The notes beneath the pieces were generated by a model that worked only from the letters and a program-made list of their open reading frames with translations, was not told the DNA's origin and did not search any database. A stretch of DNA of 64,000 nucleotides from Bifidobacterium santillanense (lineage in GTDB: Bacteria; Actinomycetota; Actinomycetes; Actinomycetales; Bifidobacteriaceae), in contig NZ_JAFEJS010000003.1 in assembly GCF_018555385.1 (NCBI RefSeq), positions 62,001-126,000 on the forward strand. The letters are read 5' to 3'. The position numbers and the translations under genes were made by a program. Each line of letters starts with the position of its first letter. Position 1 is the first letter of the stretch. Below are positions 16,916 through 28,344 of this stretch, piece after piece.

Positions 16916-18100
16916 GTGTACATCTCGCGCCTCGCGCTCGACCACTACCGCTCGTGGAGCGCCCTCGTGGTCGATCTCGCGCCGCACGTGAACGTGCTGG
17001 TCGGCGCGAACGGCCTCGGCAAGACCAACATCGTCGAGGCGATCGAGGTGCTCTCCACCGGTTCCAGCCATCGCACCTCCTCCTCGCTGCCGCTGGTCGA
17101 GCGGGGCGAGTCCAAGGCCGTGATCCGCGCCAACGTCGTCGAACCCGCCTCCGGCGCCGGGGACGAGCGCGTCACCACCTACGAGGCCACGATCGCCGCC
17201 CGCGGCGCGAACCGCGCACGCATCGACTCCGGCGCCTCCCGCTACCTGCGCGACATCGTCGGCCTCGTCCCGTCGGTCTCGTTCACCCCCGACGACCAGC
17301 GGCTCGTCTCGGGCGAGCCCGCCGCCCGGCGCGCCCTGATCGATCAGGCCGGCGCGCTGCTGGCGCCCCGGTACGCCGCGACGCTCCAGCAGTTCACGCG
17401 CATCGCCCGCCAGCGGGCCGCGCTGCTCAAGCAGCTGGGCCAGCGCGAGGGATCGTTCGATGCGGCGCTGAGCGGCCTGGAGATCTGGACCGGCCAGTTC
17501 ATCGAGGCCGGCGTCGACCTGACGCGCATGCGCGAGCGGATCGTCGGGCGCCTCGCGGGCACGTTCGCCTCGATCTACGCGCGGCTCGCGTCCGGCAAAG
17601 GCGAGGCCGGGCTGGCCTACGCGCCCTCGTTCGAGGAGGTCGCGGCGGCCGGCGACGGCGACCCCCGATCCGCGATCGCCGCGCACTTCCAGCGCCTGTA
17701 CGCCGGGGAGGTGGCCCGCGGCGTCAACCTGATCGGCCCGCAGCGCGACGATCTCGCCGTCACGCTCGACGGCGTTCCCGCGCGCGAGTTCGCCTCGAAC
17801 GGCGAGCTGTGGACGATGGCCCTCGCCCTGAGGATGGCGCTGTTCGAGGCCGTGTCCGCCGACCGCGGCGTGAAGCCGATCGTCATCCTCGACGACGTGT
17901 TCGCCCAGCTCGACGATTCCCGCCGCGCGCAGATCCTCGCCTTCGCCGCCGGACAGGACCAGGTGCTCGTCACCGCCGCGGCCCCCGGCGACATCCCCGA
18001 CCTTGCGTCCGACGGATCGCGCACCAACGTCATCGACGTCGCCTCGCTGCTCCCCTGCGACGGCGACGTGCGGGCGGACGGACCGGAGCCCGTGCGATGA
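16916..18100 (+). CDS. recF: DNA replication and repair protein RecF
   Basis: A 394-residue SMC-like ATPase that loads RecA at gaps. It opens YISRLALDHYRSWSALVVD, has the Walker A GANGLGKTN (about residues 30-38), and shows the late ABC motifs GPQRDDLAV and PIVILDDVFAQLD. I chose the GTG at 16916 because AAGGAG lies 7 bp upstream and family similarity starts there; a longer upstream frame is unsupported. The stop overlaps the next ATG by 4 bp. Confidence 0.95.
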   Translation: MYISRLALDHYRSWSALVVDLAPHVNVLVGANGLGKTNIVEAIEVLSTGSSHRTSSSLPLVERGESKAVIRANVVEPASGAGDERVTTYEATIAARGANRARIDSGASRYLRDIVGLVPSVSFTPDDQRLVSGEPAARRALIDQAGALLAPRYAATLQQFTRIARQRAALLKQLGQREGSFDAALSGLEIWTGQFIEAGVDLTRMRERIVGRLAGTFASIYARLASGKGEAGLAYAPSFEEVAAAGDGDPRSAIAAHFQRLYAGEVARGVNLIGPQRDDLAVTLDGVPAREFASNGELWTMALALRMALFEAVSADRGVKPIVILDDVFAQLDDSRRAQILAFAAGQDQVLVTAAAPGDIPDLASDGSRTNVIDVASLLPCDGDVRADGPEPVR

Positions 18101-18567
18101 GGCCGCCGATCGCCGTCACGCTCAGGCTCGACCAACGCGAGCTGCCGGCGCAGGTGTTCGAGCGCTACGCGGCGCGCGAGGACACCCGCAGACTGCGCGC
18201 CGAACGCGCCGAGAAGGCGTGGGAGAGCTTCGGCAAGCCCGGGCGCGAGCCGTCCCGGCTCGGCGGCGTCGCGAACCTCATCGCCCGCGACGGCGACTGG
18301 ATCCCGCACCTGAAGATCTCCGAACTCAACAACCACTGGGACCGGGTCGTCGGACCCGCCGTCGCCCAGCACTCACACGTCATCGCGTTCAAGGACGGAG
18401 TGCTCACCATCGGCACCGAATCGCCGGTCTGGGCCACACAGCTGACCTATCTGCTGCCGCAGCTGAACGAGACCATCCGCCGCAACCTCGAGGGACTCGA
18501 CATCGCCGACATCAGGGTGGTCGGTCCGACCGCCGGATACACCCGCAGGTGGGCCAGAAGAAAATAA
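18097..18567 (+). CDS. DUF721 (DciA-like) protein
   Basis: A 156-residue protein with the DUF721 core: ISELNNHWDRVVGPAVAQHS, then LTIGTESPVWATQLTYLLPQLNETI and a C-terminal RVVGPTAGYTRRW. DUF721/DciA proteins help load or operate the replicative helicase DnaB in bacteria that lack DnaC or DnaI. The gene sits between recF and gyrB, its usual actinobacterial position, and overlaps recF by 4 bp. The N-terminal third is charged and probably disordered. Confidence 0.88.
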   Translation: MRPPIAVTLRLDQRELPAQVFERYAAREDTRRLRAERAEKAWESFGKPGREPSRLGGVANLIARDGDWIPHLKISELNNHWDRVVGPAVAQHSHVIAFKDGVLTIGTESPVWATQLTYLLPQLNETIRRNLEGLDIADIRVVGPTAGYTRRWARRK

Positions 18568-18600
18568 GGCCCGTATATGGCCATAGTCGTGCAAGACGAG

Positions 18601-18606
18601 TAGAAT
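18601..18606 (+). promoter_or_regulatory. Candidate -10 box of gyrB
   Basis: TAGAAT in GACGAGTAGAATCACATG lies 113 bp upstream of the gyrB start and resembles the -10 boxes before dnaN and the pseudokinase gene. No strong -35 is visible. Confidence 0.4.
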
Positions 18607-18713
18607 CACATGCAGTATGGTCAAATCGCTCCAAGACCCCGTAGAACGCGATTTTGAGGCAAAGACCCGCGAGACAACCCCTCGCGTGAAGTGAAAATGC
18701 AGGAGGAAGCCCT

Positions 18714-20816
18714 GTGGCGGATTCGTTGGACAAGGCCGAGAGCAAGGAAGAACAGCTCAAGGCCGCGGACGAACACATCAACAACACCGAATTGCAGGAA
18801 GGCGAGCTCGACGAGTCGATGACACCCGAGCACTACGACGCCTCCGATCTGAAGGTGCTCGAAGGCCTCGAGGCGGTGCGCATCCGCCCGGGCATGTACA
18901 TCGGTTCCACAGGCCCGCGCGGCCTGCACCACCTCGTCTACGAGATCGTCGACAACTCCGTCGACGAGGCGCTCGCCGGCTACGCGAGCCACATCGAGGT
19001 GTCGATCCTGCCGGACAACGGCATCCGCGTCGTCGACGACGGCCGCGGCATCCCGGTCGACATCGTGCCCGGCGAGGGCATCTCCGGCGTCGAGACGGTC
19101 ATGACCAAGCTGCACGCCGGCGGCAAGTTCGGCGGCGGCGGATACGCGGTCTCCGGCGGTCTGCACGGCGTCGGCATCTCCGTGGTCAACGCGCTGTCCA
19201 CGCGCGTGGACGTCGAGGTGCGCCGCCAGGGATTCCACTGGACGCAGACCTACATCGACCAGCGCCCGACCGCGCGTCTGGCGCAGGGCGAGCCGATGGC
19301 CGAGGGCGAGTCGACCGGCACGTCCGTCACCTTCTGGGCGGACCCGGCGATCTTCGAGACCACGGTCTACGACTTCGAGACCCTGCGCGCCCGCTTCCAG
19401 CAGATGGCGTTCCTCAACAAGGGCCTCAAGATCACCCTCACCGACCTGCGCCAGCTCGACGAGGCCGGCGACGAGGTCACCGGCGACGGCGACAACGCGC
19501 TCGAGGAGACGCACCAGACCGTCACCTACCAGTACATGAACGGCATCCAGGACTACGTCGCGTACCTCGTCAAGTCGCGCAAGTCCACGCCGGTCGAGGA
19601 CGAGGTCATCAACTTCGACGCCGAGGACTTGAAGCTCGGCATCTCCGCCGAGATCGCGATGCAGTGGACCACCGCCTACTCCGAGTCGGTGCACACCTTC
19701 GCCAACACGATCTCCACCACCGAGGGCGGCACCCACGAGGAGGGCTTCCGCGCCGCACTGACCGGTCTGATCAACCGCTACGCGCGCGAGAAGAACATCC
19801 TCAAGGACAAGGACGAGAACCTCTCCGGAGACGACGTGCGCGAGGGCCTGACGGCCGTGGTGTCCGTCAAGCTCACCACCCCGCAGTTCGAGGGCCAGAC
19901 CAAGACCAAGCTCGGCAACTCCGAGGCGAAGACCTTCGTCCAGCGCGTCATGACCGACAAGCTCGGCGACTGGCTCGACGCGCACCCGGGCGAGGCCAAG
20001 AACATCATCCAGAAGGCGATCGAGGCGTCCCGCGCCCGCATCGCCGCCAAGAAGGCGCGCGAGAACACCCGCCGCAAGTCGATCTTCGAGTCGGCCGGCA
20101 TGCCGGACAAGCTCAAGGACTGCCAGTCGAGCAACCCGGAGGAGTGCGAGCTGTTCATCGTCGAGGGTGATTCGGCAGGCGGCTCCGCCATCCAGGGCCG
20201 CAACCCGATCACGCAGGCGATCCTGCCGCTGCGAGGCAAGATCCTCAACACCGAGCGCGCCAGCCTCGACCGCATGATGAAGTCCGACACCATCGAGTCG
20301 CTCATCACGGCCGTCGGCGGCGGCTACGGCGAGGACTTCGACCTGTCCAAGGTGCGTTACCACAAGGTCATCATCATGGCCGATGCCGATGTGGACGGCG
20401 CGCACATCGCCACGCTGAACCTCACGCTCTTCTTCCGCTACATGCGTCCGATGATCACCGCCGGCTACGTGTACGTGGCCATGCCGCCGCTGTACCGCCT
20501 CAAGTGGACCAAGGGCCCGCACGACTTCGTGTACACCGACTCCGAGCGCGACCGCGTGCTCGCCGAGGGGCGCGCCAAGGGCCGTCAGCTGCCCAAGGGC
20601 GAGGGTATCCAGCGCTACAAGGGTCTGGGCGAGATGAGCTATCAGGAGCTGTGGGAGACGACCATGGATCCGGAGCACCGCGTGCTCAAGCAGGTGCAGA
20701 TCGAGGACGCGGCCGCGGCCGACGAGACGTTCTCGATGCTCATGGGCGACGAGGTCGAGCCGCGTCGTCTCTTCATCCAGCGCAACGCCCGCAACGCCGC
20801 CTGGATCGACGCGTGA
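18714..20816 (+). CDS. gyrB: DNA gyrase subunit B
   Basis: A 700-residue type IIA topoisomerase ATPase subunit. It has the GHKL ATPase segments (VLEGLEAVRIRPGMYIGST, VDNSVDEALAGY, DDGRGIPVD, GGLHGVGISVVNALS), then the TOPRIM motifs EGDSAGGSA and IMADADVDGAHI. The C-terminal GyrB tail ends KQVQIEDAAAADETFSMLMG and GDEVEPRRLFIQ. The GTG start has an AGGAGGAAG ribosome-binding site. The first 45 residues are an acidic extension. It introduces negative supercoils with GyrA, which follows 53 bp downstream. Confidence 0.97.
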   Translation: MADSLDKAESKEEQLKAADEHINNTELQEGELDESMTPEHYDASDLKVLEGLEAVRIRPGMYIGSTGPRGLHHLVYEIVDNSVDEALAGYASHIEVSILPDNGIRVVDDGRGIPVDIVPGEGISGVETVMTKLHAGGKFGGGGYAVSGGLHGVGISVVNALSTRVDVEVRRQGFHWTQTYIDQRPTARLAQGEPMAEGESTGTSVTFWADPAIFETTVYDFETLRARFQQMAFLNKGLKITLTDLRQLDEAGDEVTGDGDNALEETHQTVTYQYMNGIQDYVAYLVKSRKSTPVEDEVINFDAEDLKLGISAEIAMQWTTAYSESVHTFANTISTTEGGTHEEGFRAALTGLINRYAREKNILKDKDENLSGDDVREGLTAVVSVKLTTPQFEGQTKTKLGNSEAKTFVQRVMTDKLGDWLDAHPGEAKNIIQKAIEASRARIAAKKARENTRRKSIFESAGMPDKLKDCQSSNPEECELFIVEGDSAGGSAIQGRNPITQAILPLRGKILNTERASLDRMMKSDTIESLITAVGGGYGEDFDLSKVRYHKVIIMADADVDGAHIATLNLTLFFRYMRPMITAGYVYVAMPPLYRLKWTKGPHDFVYTDSERDRVLAEGRAKGRQLPKGEGIQRYKGLGEMSYQELWETTMDPEHRVLKQVQIEDAAAADETFSMLMGDEVEPRRLFIQRNARNAAWIDA

Positions 20817-20824
20817 TATGACAT

Positions 20825-20849
20825 CGGTCCCCCTCGGCGAGGGGGACCG
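20825..20849. terminator. Hairpin between gyrB and gyrA
   Basis: CGGTCCCCCTC-GGC-GAGGGGGACCG is an 11-bp stem with a 3-nt loop, with no U tract after it. It more likely stabilises the gyrB 3' end or attenuates read-through than fully stops transcription. Confidence 0.6.
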
Positions 20850-20869
20850 GAACGGATAAAGGAAGTACA

Positions 20870-23533
<2,664 letters not shown>

Positions 23534-23539
23534 CGGACG

Positions 23540-23568
23540 GGCCCTGCACGGAGAATCCGTGCAGGGCC
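23540..23568 (+). terminator. Terminator after gyrA
   Basis: GGCCCTGCACGG and CCGTGCAGGGCC pair over 12 bp around a 5-nt loop, 6 bp after the gyrA stop codon. Confidence 0.85.
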
Positions 23569-23661
23569 TGAGCGCCGCCGCATAATCGTCTGTGAAGATT
23601 GCTAGTCTCGGCTACAGATTTTCATCACGCCTGAAGACCAGCGGAATCGTGAAGGAGCAAT

Positions 23662-24282
23662 ATGAGCGACAACCGTGAAGAGCAGCGAGAGGGCGCCGTG
23701 CCCGAGGTGGCGCTGCCGGAGCGTCCCGAGCAGTCCGGAGCGACGACCGCCATCCCGACGGGCGAGCAGCCGGCCGCACCGGCCGTCGCGCCGGCGGAGC
23801 AGCCCTCCGAGGGCCATGCGCCCCGCGTGGCGCGTTCCGTCGCGTCCAACAAGCCGGCCGAGTCCGCCCGCGGCGGCGAAGCCTCCTCCGTGCGTCCGTC
23901 CGTGCGCCGCGGCACCCCGCGTGCCCGCCGCATGAACCTGTCGCTCACGCGTCTGAACGTGTGGAGCGTCGCCAAGGTGTCGTTCATGATGGGCGTCGCC
24001 GGCGCGGTCATCCAGATCGTGGCCGCCACGCTCCTGTGGCTGCTGCTGAGCGCCATCGGCATCTTCAGCAACATCACGAGCATCGTCTCCTCGACGGGTC
24101 TGGCCACCGACGACCTCAACCTGGCCAGCATCTTCTCGCTGCCCACCGTGCTGAGCGTCGTGACGATCCTGGCGATCGTCGGCATCATCCTGTGGACGCT
24201 GCTGTGCACGATCCTCGCCGCGATCTACAACGTGGTCAGCTCGCTGGTCGGCGGCATCCACGTCACCCTCGGCGACGACTGA
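23662..24282 (+). CDS. DUF3566 transmembrane protein
   Basis: A 206-residue protein. The first 90 residues are a Pro/Glu/Ala-rich disordered segment. The DUF3566 region then follows, starting NLSLTRLNVWSVAKVSF, with hydrophobic helices at about 105-130 and 170-195 and a GGIHVTLGDD end. This family occupies the position just after gyrA in many actinobacteria (Rv0007-type). Its function is not known. The ribosome-binding site AAGGAG is 6 bp before the ATG. A perfect terminator follows. Confidence 0.87.
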   Translation: MSDNREEQREGAVPEVALPERPEQSGATTAIPTGEQPAAPAVAPAEQPSEGHAPRVARSVASNKPAESARGGEASSVRPSVRRGTPRARRMNLSLTRLNVWSVAKVSFMMGVAGAVIQIVAATLLWLLLSAIGIFSNITSIVSSTGLATDDLNLASIFSLPTVLSVVTILAIVGIILWTLLCTILAAIYNVVSSLVGGIHVTLGDD

Positions 24283-24310
24283 TCGCCCGGCGAACACCGA
24301 CTTCAAGATG

Positions 24311-24336
24311 AAGACCCCACCTCGCGGTGGGGTCTT
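24311..24336. terminator. Bidirectional terminator
   Basis: AAGACCCCACC-TCGC-GGTGGGGTCTT, a perfect 11-bp stem with A and T ends, lies between the convergent DUF3566 and LacI-family genes. Confidence 0.9.
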
Positions 24337-24387
24337 CGCGTATCCGCGCCTCGACCGGTCGATCGGGGTGTCTGCCGGTCGGACGAA

Positions 24388-25437
24388 TCAGGCCGATTCG
24401 CGCCGTTCGATGTGGTAGCCGACGGTGATGCGCTGGCGGCCGAGGTTCGGTTCGTCGTCGATGCGCCGGATGAGCAGGTCCACGGCCTGTGTGGCGATCA
24501 GCTCGATGTCGACCGCCACCGTGGTCAGCGCCGGCACGGTCAGCGCGCCCATCGCGATGCCGTCGAAGCTCATCACCCTCATGTCCTCCGGCACACGCAC
24601 GCCTATGTCGTGCAGGCCGCGCAGCACGCCGAACGCGATCGTGTCGGTCATGCAGTACAGCGCGTCGCAGTCGCGCACCTTCGCCTCCTGCTCGTGGATC
24701 GCGCGGCGCGCGTCCACATCGCCCCACGCGGTGGTGATGATGCGGTCCTCGCTCCACGTCAGACCGAGCCGGTGGAACGCGCGGCGGCAGCCCAGCAGAC
24801 GCCGGTGACGCGCGTCGTGGTACGTCTCCAGCAGCGGCACGTCGGTCCGTTCGTCCGGATTGCCGCCGACGATGCCGATGCGCCGGGCGCCCTGCGAGTA
24901 CAGGTATTCGATCGCGGCCTGCGATCCCGATTCGCTGGGCGTGAGGATCGTGTCGATGTCCTGCTGCGGGCGGTCGTCGTCGAGCAGGACCGTCGGACGG
25001 TGGTTCGACAGCTGCTCGATCTCGTCGGCCGACAGCCGGCTGGAACTGAAGATCAGACCGTCGCAGAACTGGTTCGACATGCGTTCGATGATCGAACGCT
25101 CGTTGTGCTCGTCGATGCGCGTCTGCTGGACGACGGTCTGGTAGCCGCGCTCCTCGGCCGTCTGCGAGATCAGCGAGGCGAGCTGTGCCGGGTACGGCCG
25201 GTCCAGCTCGAAGATCGCCAGACCGATCGTGCGCGAGCCCGAGGCCTTGCGGCTCGTGTTCACGCGCAGACTGCGCGCGGACAGACTGGTGGTGTTGAGA
25301 CGGTAATGGAGCCTGTCGGCGGCCTCGCGCACGCGTCGCGCGGTGTCCGGCGCGACGTTGTCGTTGCCCCGCAGGACGTTCGACACCGTCATCGCGGACA
25401 CTCCCGCCGCCTTTCCGACATCCTTCATCGTGACCAT
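24388..25437 (-). CDS. LacI-family transcriptional regulator (orphan)
   Basis: A 349-residue repressor-type protein. The N-terminal helix-turn-helix is TMKDVGKAAGVSAMTVSNVL, followed by the hinge helix TSLSARSLRV. The periplasmic-binding-like effector domain starts at SRTIGLAIFELDRPYPAQLA and contains the GARRIGIVGGN and VPEDMRVMSFDGIAMG segments. An ordinary sugar-responsive repressor is likely. The only genes directly upstream are decayed arabinofuranosidase and GH43 fragments, so its original target may have been lost. Upstream GAACTGGTTC at 25456-25465 could be an autoregulatory half-palindrome. Confidence 0.9.
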   Translation of the reverse strand: MVTMKDVGKAAGVSAMTVSNVLRGNDNVAPDTARRVREAADRLHYRLNTTSLSARSLRVNTSRKASGSRTIGLAIFELDRPYPAQLASLISQTAEERGYQTVVQQTRIDEHNERSIIERMSNQFCDGLIFSSSRLSADEIEQLSNHRPTVLLDDDRPQQDIDTILTPSESGSQAAIEYLYSQGARRIGIVGGNPDERTDVPLLETYHDARHRRLLGCRRAFHRLGLTWSEDRIITTAWGDVDARRAIHEQEAKVRDCDALYCMTDTIAFGVLRGLHDIGVRVPEDMRVMSFDGIAMGALTVPALTTVAVDIELIATQAVDLLIRRIDDEPNLGRQRITVGYHIERRESA

Positions 25438-25485
25438 GGGTGATTACTCCTTAACGAACTGGTTCCAAGCATACGAAACGGGGCG

Positions 25486-25738
25486 TCATCGGGCGTCGTC
25501 CGGCAGGGTGACGACGGACAGCGAGTACGCCGTCACGTCGATCCGTGCGAGCGCGGCGGCCGGCACGCGGCGCACGGTCGGTTCGGCCGGTGCCGCCTCG
25601 AACGGCCGGCCCGCGTCCCATGGCGCCGCGAGCATCGTGATCTCGGCCTCGGCGCGGCCGTCGACCGGCTCGTCGACGTCCAGCGCGACGGCGTGCGGCT
25701 CGTCGGTCGCGTTGACGACGCGCACGACCCGGAGTACT
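25486..25738 (-). pseudogene. C-terminal remnant of an alpha-L-arabinofuranosidase-like glycosidase
   Basis: About 80 codons on the minus strand read VRVVNATDEPHAVALDV and finish VTAYSLSVVTLPDDAR with a stop at 25486. This resembles the C-terminal beta-domain of GH51 arabinofuranosidases, where a VVNATDE strand and a PAYS(F/L)TVL strand end the protein. No catalytic domain is present upstream: the frame runs directly into an oppositely oriented GH43 fragment. The GH51 assignment is from pattern recognition and is moderate. Confidence 0.55.
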
Positions 25739-26042
25739 GCGTCAAATACGCGACCGGCCCGTCGATCCGGGGCCCTGGACCGAGCGCGGCGTGCTGGTCG
25801 AGCAGAACCCGGCCGTCGGCATCGTCGGCACCGGCCATCACGGCGTGATCCACATCCCCGGAACCGACTAGTGGATCCTCGCCTACCACCTGTTCGACGC
25901 CGAGTGCGGCAGCGGATACCGCCGCGAGGTCGCGTTCGCGCCGCTCGAGTTCAACGCCGACGGGACGATCAGGCCGGTCGTGCCGGACGACACGTGGTAC
26001 CGTCGTCCGCTCGACGACGACAGCCCCGCTGCAGCCAAGTAA
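25730..26042 (+). pseudogene. 3' remnant of a GH43 glycosidase with frameshift and stop
   Basis: The plus strand encodes YCVKYATGPSIRG, then needs a +1 shift near 25775 to continue PWTERGVLVEQNP, then GTGHHGVIHIPGTD, an in-frame TAG (near 25869), WILAYHLFD and finally GYRREVAFAPLEFNADGTI to a TAA at 26040. GTGHHG and the EFNADG end are typical of GH43 arabinofuranosidase/xylosidase C-terminal blades. The truncation, frameshift and stop show a dead gene. It adjoins the GH51-like fragment, so this is a deletion or recombination scar in an arabinose-related locus. Confidence 0.72.
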
Positions 26043-26073
26043 ACAATCGTTACTAAAAATTTATCGAGTTCCT

Positions 26074-26123
26074 TGTGTGACCGGTCACATCGGTGCTACA
26101 CTGAATACTGTGACCGGTTACAT
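26074..26123 (+). promoter_or_regulatory. Permease-operon promoter with two LacI-type operators
   Basis: TTGTGT (26074-26079) and TACACT (26098-26103), 18 bp apart, form the promoter. The operators TGTGACCGGTCACA (26077-26090) and TGTGACCGGTTACA (26110-26123) overlap the -35 element and the start region. Their centres are 33 bp apart. Matching operators precede the binding-protein gene at 30857 and its divergent LacI gene. Confidence 0.85.
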
Positions 26124-26170
26124 GCCGGTTGGTCTACGGAGGAGCTCTTTCAAAGGAGAGGAGTCGAGCA

Positions 26171-27100
26171 ATGGCCTCGATCGATTCGGCCGCAACGATG
26201 CCCGGGCAGGCGTCGGTGGGCCGGCAGAACAGGCACAGGGCGGATTGGCGTGGTTGGAAGTTCATGGGCCCGTTCGCGGTGGTGTTCGTGTTCGTGTTCA
26301 TCATTCCGATCGTGTACGCGATCTACATCTCGTTCTTCAAGAAGCAGATGATCGGCGGCACGAAGTTCGTCGGTTTCGAGAACTACACGCGTCTGTTCGT
26401 GGATGCCCAGTTCTGGAGCTCGGTCGGCCGCGTGGCGCTGTTCACGTGCGTGCAGGTGCCGATCATGCTGTTCCTGTCCGCGGCGATGGCGTTGGCGCTG
26501 GATTCGATGAAGCTGCACGGCGCGAAGTTCTTCCGCATCTCGACGTTCCTGCCCTACGCGGTGCCGGCCGTGGTCTCGACGTTGATCTGGGGCTTCGTGT
26601 ACGGCGCCAAGTACGGCCTCGTGGGTTCGCTCAACGACGTGCTGGGCACCAACTTCGATCTGTTCGCCCCGAGCGTCCTGCTGGCGTCGATCGGCAACAT
26701 CGTGACGTGGGAGTTCACGGGCTACAACATGCTGATCTTCTACAGCTCCCTGTCCACGATCCCGCACTCGCTGTACGAGGCCGCGTCCATCGACGGCGCG
26801 TCCGAGTGGCAGATCGTCAAGTCGATCAAGCTGCCCGAGCTCAAGGGGTCGCTGGCGATCACGGTGATCTTCTCGATCATCGGCTCGTTCCAGCTGTTCA
26901 ACGAGCCCTCGATTCTGCAGAACATGGTGCCGGGCAATGCGATCACGACGTACTACACGCCGAACATGTACGCGTATAACCTGTCGTTCTCCGGCAACCA
27001 GTCGAACTACGCCGCCGCGCTGGCGATCACGATGGCGGTCATCACGATGGCGATCGCGTACGCGGTCCAGCTCAACAGCATGAAGGAGCAGATGAAGTGA
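26171..27100 (+). CDS. Carbohydrate ABC transporter permease (MalF/UgpA type)
   Basis: A 309-residue membrane protein of the binding-protein-dependent inner-membrane component family, with six helices. The first helix is KFMGPFAVVFVFVFIIPIVYAIYISFF. The EAA loop reads YEAASIDGASEWQIVKSIKLPEL and contacts the ATPase subunit. I chose the ATG at 26171 (AAAGGAGAGGAG upstream) over a longer GTG frame. It overlaps the next permease (GTGA). With the binding protein at 30857 it should import an oligosaccharide. No ATP-binding subunit is encoded here; in bifidobacteria such importers usually share a common MsiK-type ATPase. Confidence 0.93.
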   Translation: MASIDSAATMPGQASVGRQNRHRADWRGWKFMGPFAVVFVFVFIIPIVYAIYISFFKKQMIGGTKFVGFENYTRLFVDAQFWSSVGRVALFTCVQVPIMLFLSAAMALALDSMKLHGAKFFRISTFLPYAVPAVVSTLIWGFVYGAKYGLVGSLNDVLGTNFDLFAPSVLLASIGNIVTWEFTGYNMLIFYSSLSTIPHSLYEAASIDGASEWQIVKSIKLPELKGSLAITVIFSIIGSFQLFNEPSILQNMVPGNAITTYYTPNMYAYNLSFSGNQSNYAAALAITMAVITMAIAYAVQLNSMKEQMK

Positions 27101-28086
27101 GTGCAGCAACAACTTCCGCGCAGTCGCTGCGCGAGCAGGAGAGGGCCGCCCGCAGGGCCGAGAAGGAACGCCAGAGGAGGGTCGCCAGGGACGAGGCCGC
27201 CGAGCGCCGCCGCGCCGAGAAGGCGGGTTTCGCGAACGTGAACAACCCGCGCCGTTCGACGTGGATGACGGTGGTGTGCGCGATCTTCGCGGTGTACTGC
27301 CTGTTCCCGTTCGTCTACCTGATGATCAACGCCACCAAGACCCAGGCCGACTTCACCTCGACCTTCGGCCTGGGCTTCGGCAGGACGTTCGCCCTGTTCG
27401 ACAACATCGCGACGGTGTTCACGTACCAGGACGGCATCTTCGGCCGCTGGCTGGTCAACACGCTCCTGTACGTGGTGGTCGGCGCCGGCGGCGCGACCCT
27501 GCTGGCGATCATGGGCGGCTACGCGCTGGCGAAGTTCCGCTTCCCGGGCCGCAAGGCCGTGTTCGCGGTGATCATCGGCTCGATCTCCGTGCCGGGCATC
27601 GCGCTGGCGGTCCCGCAGTTCCTGCTGTTCGCCAAGCTGGGTCTGACGAACACCCCGTGGGCCATGATCATCCCGTCGCTGATCAGCCCGTTCGGCCTGT
27701 ACCTCATGTGGATCTTCTCCGAGCAGGCGGTCCCGACCGAGCTGCTCGAGGCCGCGCGCGTCGACGGCGCCAGCGAGTTCCGCACCTTCTGGACCATCAG
27801 CCTGCCGCTGCTGGCGCCCGGCATCGTCACGACCGCCCTGTTCACGATCGTGGCGACGTGGAACAACTACTTCCTGCCGTTGATCATGCTCAAGGACGCC
27901 GACTGGTACCCGCTGACGATCGGCCTGAACCAGTGGAAGGACCAGGCGTCCACCGCGGGCGGCCAGGCGATCCAGAACCTCGTGATCACGGGCTCGCTGA
28001 TCACGATCATCCCGCTCGTGATCGCGTTCCTGTGCCTGCAGAAGTACTGGCAGTCCGGCCTCGCCGCAGGCGCCGTCAAGGAGTGA
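27097..28086 (+). CDS. Carbohydrate ABC transporter permease (MalG/UgpE type)
   Basis: A 329-residue partner permease. An unusually long charged N-terminal segment (residues 8-45; QERAARRAEKERQRRVARDE) probably forms a cytoplasmic helix before the first membrane span. The EAA loop is LLEAARVDGASEFRTFWTIS. The start GTG overlaps the previous stop, so both are made together in one operon. It is the second half of the transmembrane channel for the sugar bound by the 30857 lipoprotein. Confidence 0.93.
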   Translation: MSAATTSAQSLREQERAARRAEKERQRRVARDEAAERRRAEKAGFANVNNPRRSTWMTVVCAIFAVYCLFPFVYLMINATKTQADFTSTFGLGFGRTFALFDNIATVFTYQDGIFGRWLVNTLLYVVVGAGGATLLAIMGGYALAKFRFPGRKAVFAVIIGSISVPGIALAVPQFLLFAKLGLTNTPWAMIIPSLISPFGLYLMWIFSEQAVPTELLEAARVDGASEFRTFWTISLPLLAPGIVTTALFTIVATWNNYFLPLIMLKDADWYPLTIGLNQWKDQASTAGGQAIQNLVITGSLITIIPLVIAFLCLQKYWQSGLAAGAVKE

Positions 28087-28137
28087 TGACTGCTATGTCA
28101 TGACCGTGGGACGTGAACGTGGTTTCGTGCGGTGTCC

Positions 28138-28225
28138 GGGGCGTGAACGGATATGTCATGTCCGACACGCTCCGGGCCGCTCGGCCAAGTCCTACGGTCG
28201 GACACGACATATCCGTTCACGCCCC
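28138..28225. repeat. Conserved-loop long palindrome, copy 3
   Basis: Arms of 29 bp (28138-28166 and 28197-28225; outer end GGGGCGTGAACGGATATGTC) pair with one mismatch and close on GAC/GTC. The 30-nt loop begins ACGCTCCGGGCCGCTCGGCC and ends CCAAGTCCTACG, the same loop as at 6841, 6984 (inverted) and 41527. It lies 50 bp beyond the second permease gene. Confidence 0.87.
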
Positions 28226-28277
28226 TCCGTTTTCGCCGTGATGTTGTGTATGGAGCGGGATCCTCTAACTTAAGGGT

Positions 28278-28330
28278 CCCCTCCGTCGTGCTGTCATGTC
28301 GCGTATGGAGGGGCTTTATTCATATCCAGA
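28278..28330 (+). terminator. Terminator or attenuator before the GH43 gene
   Basis: CCCCTCC (28278-28284) and GGAGGGG (28317-28323) pair around a 32-nt loop, then CTTTATTC follows. The stem ends 21 bp before the GH43 start codon, so it may attenuate read-through from the permease operon into GH43. Confidence 0.6.
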
Positions 28331-28344
28331 GAAAGGAAACATCA

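Noticed and set aside
25343-26056. A 237-codon plus-strand frame over the regulator start and the glycosidase fragments
   Set aside because: It crosses the 5' end of an oppositely oriented gene and two fragments in the wrong frame; the GH43-like reading in another frame explains the sequence better.
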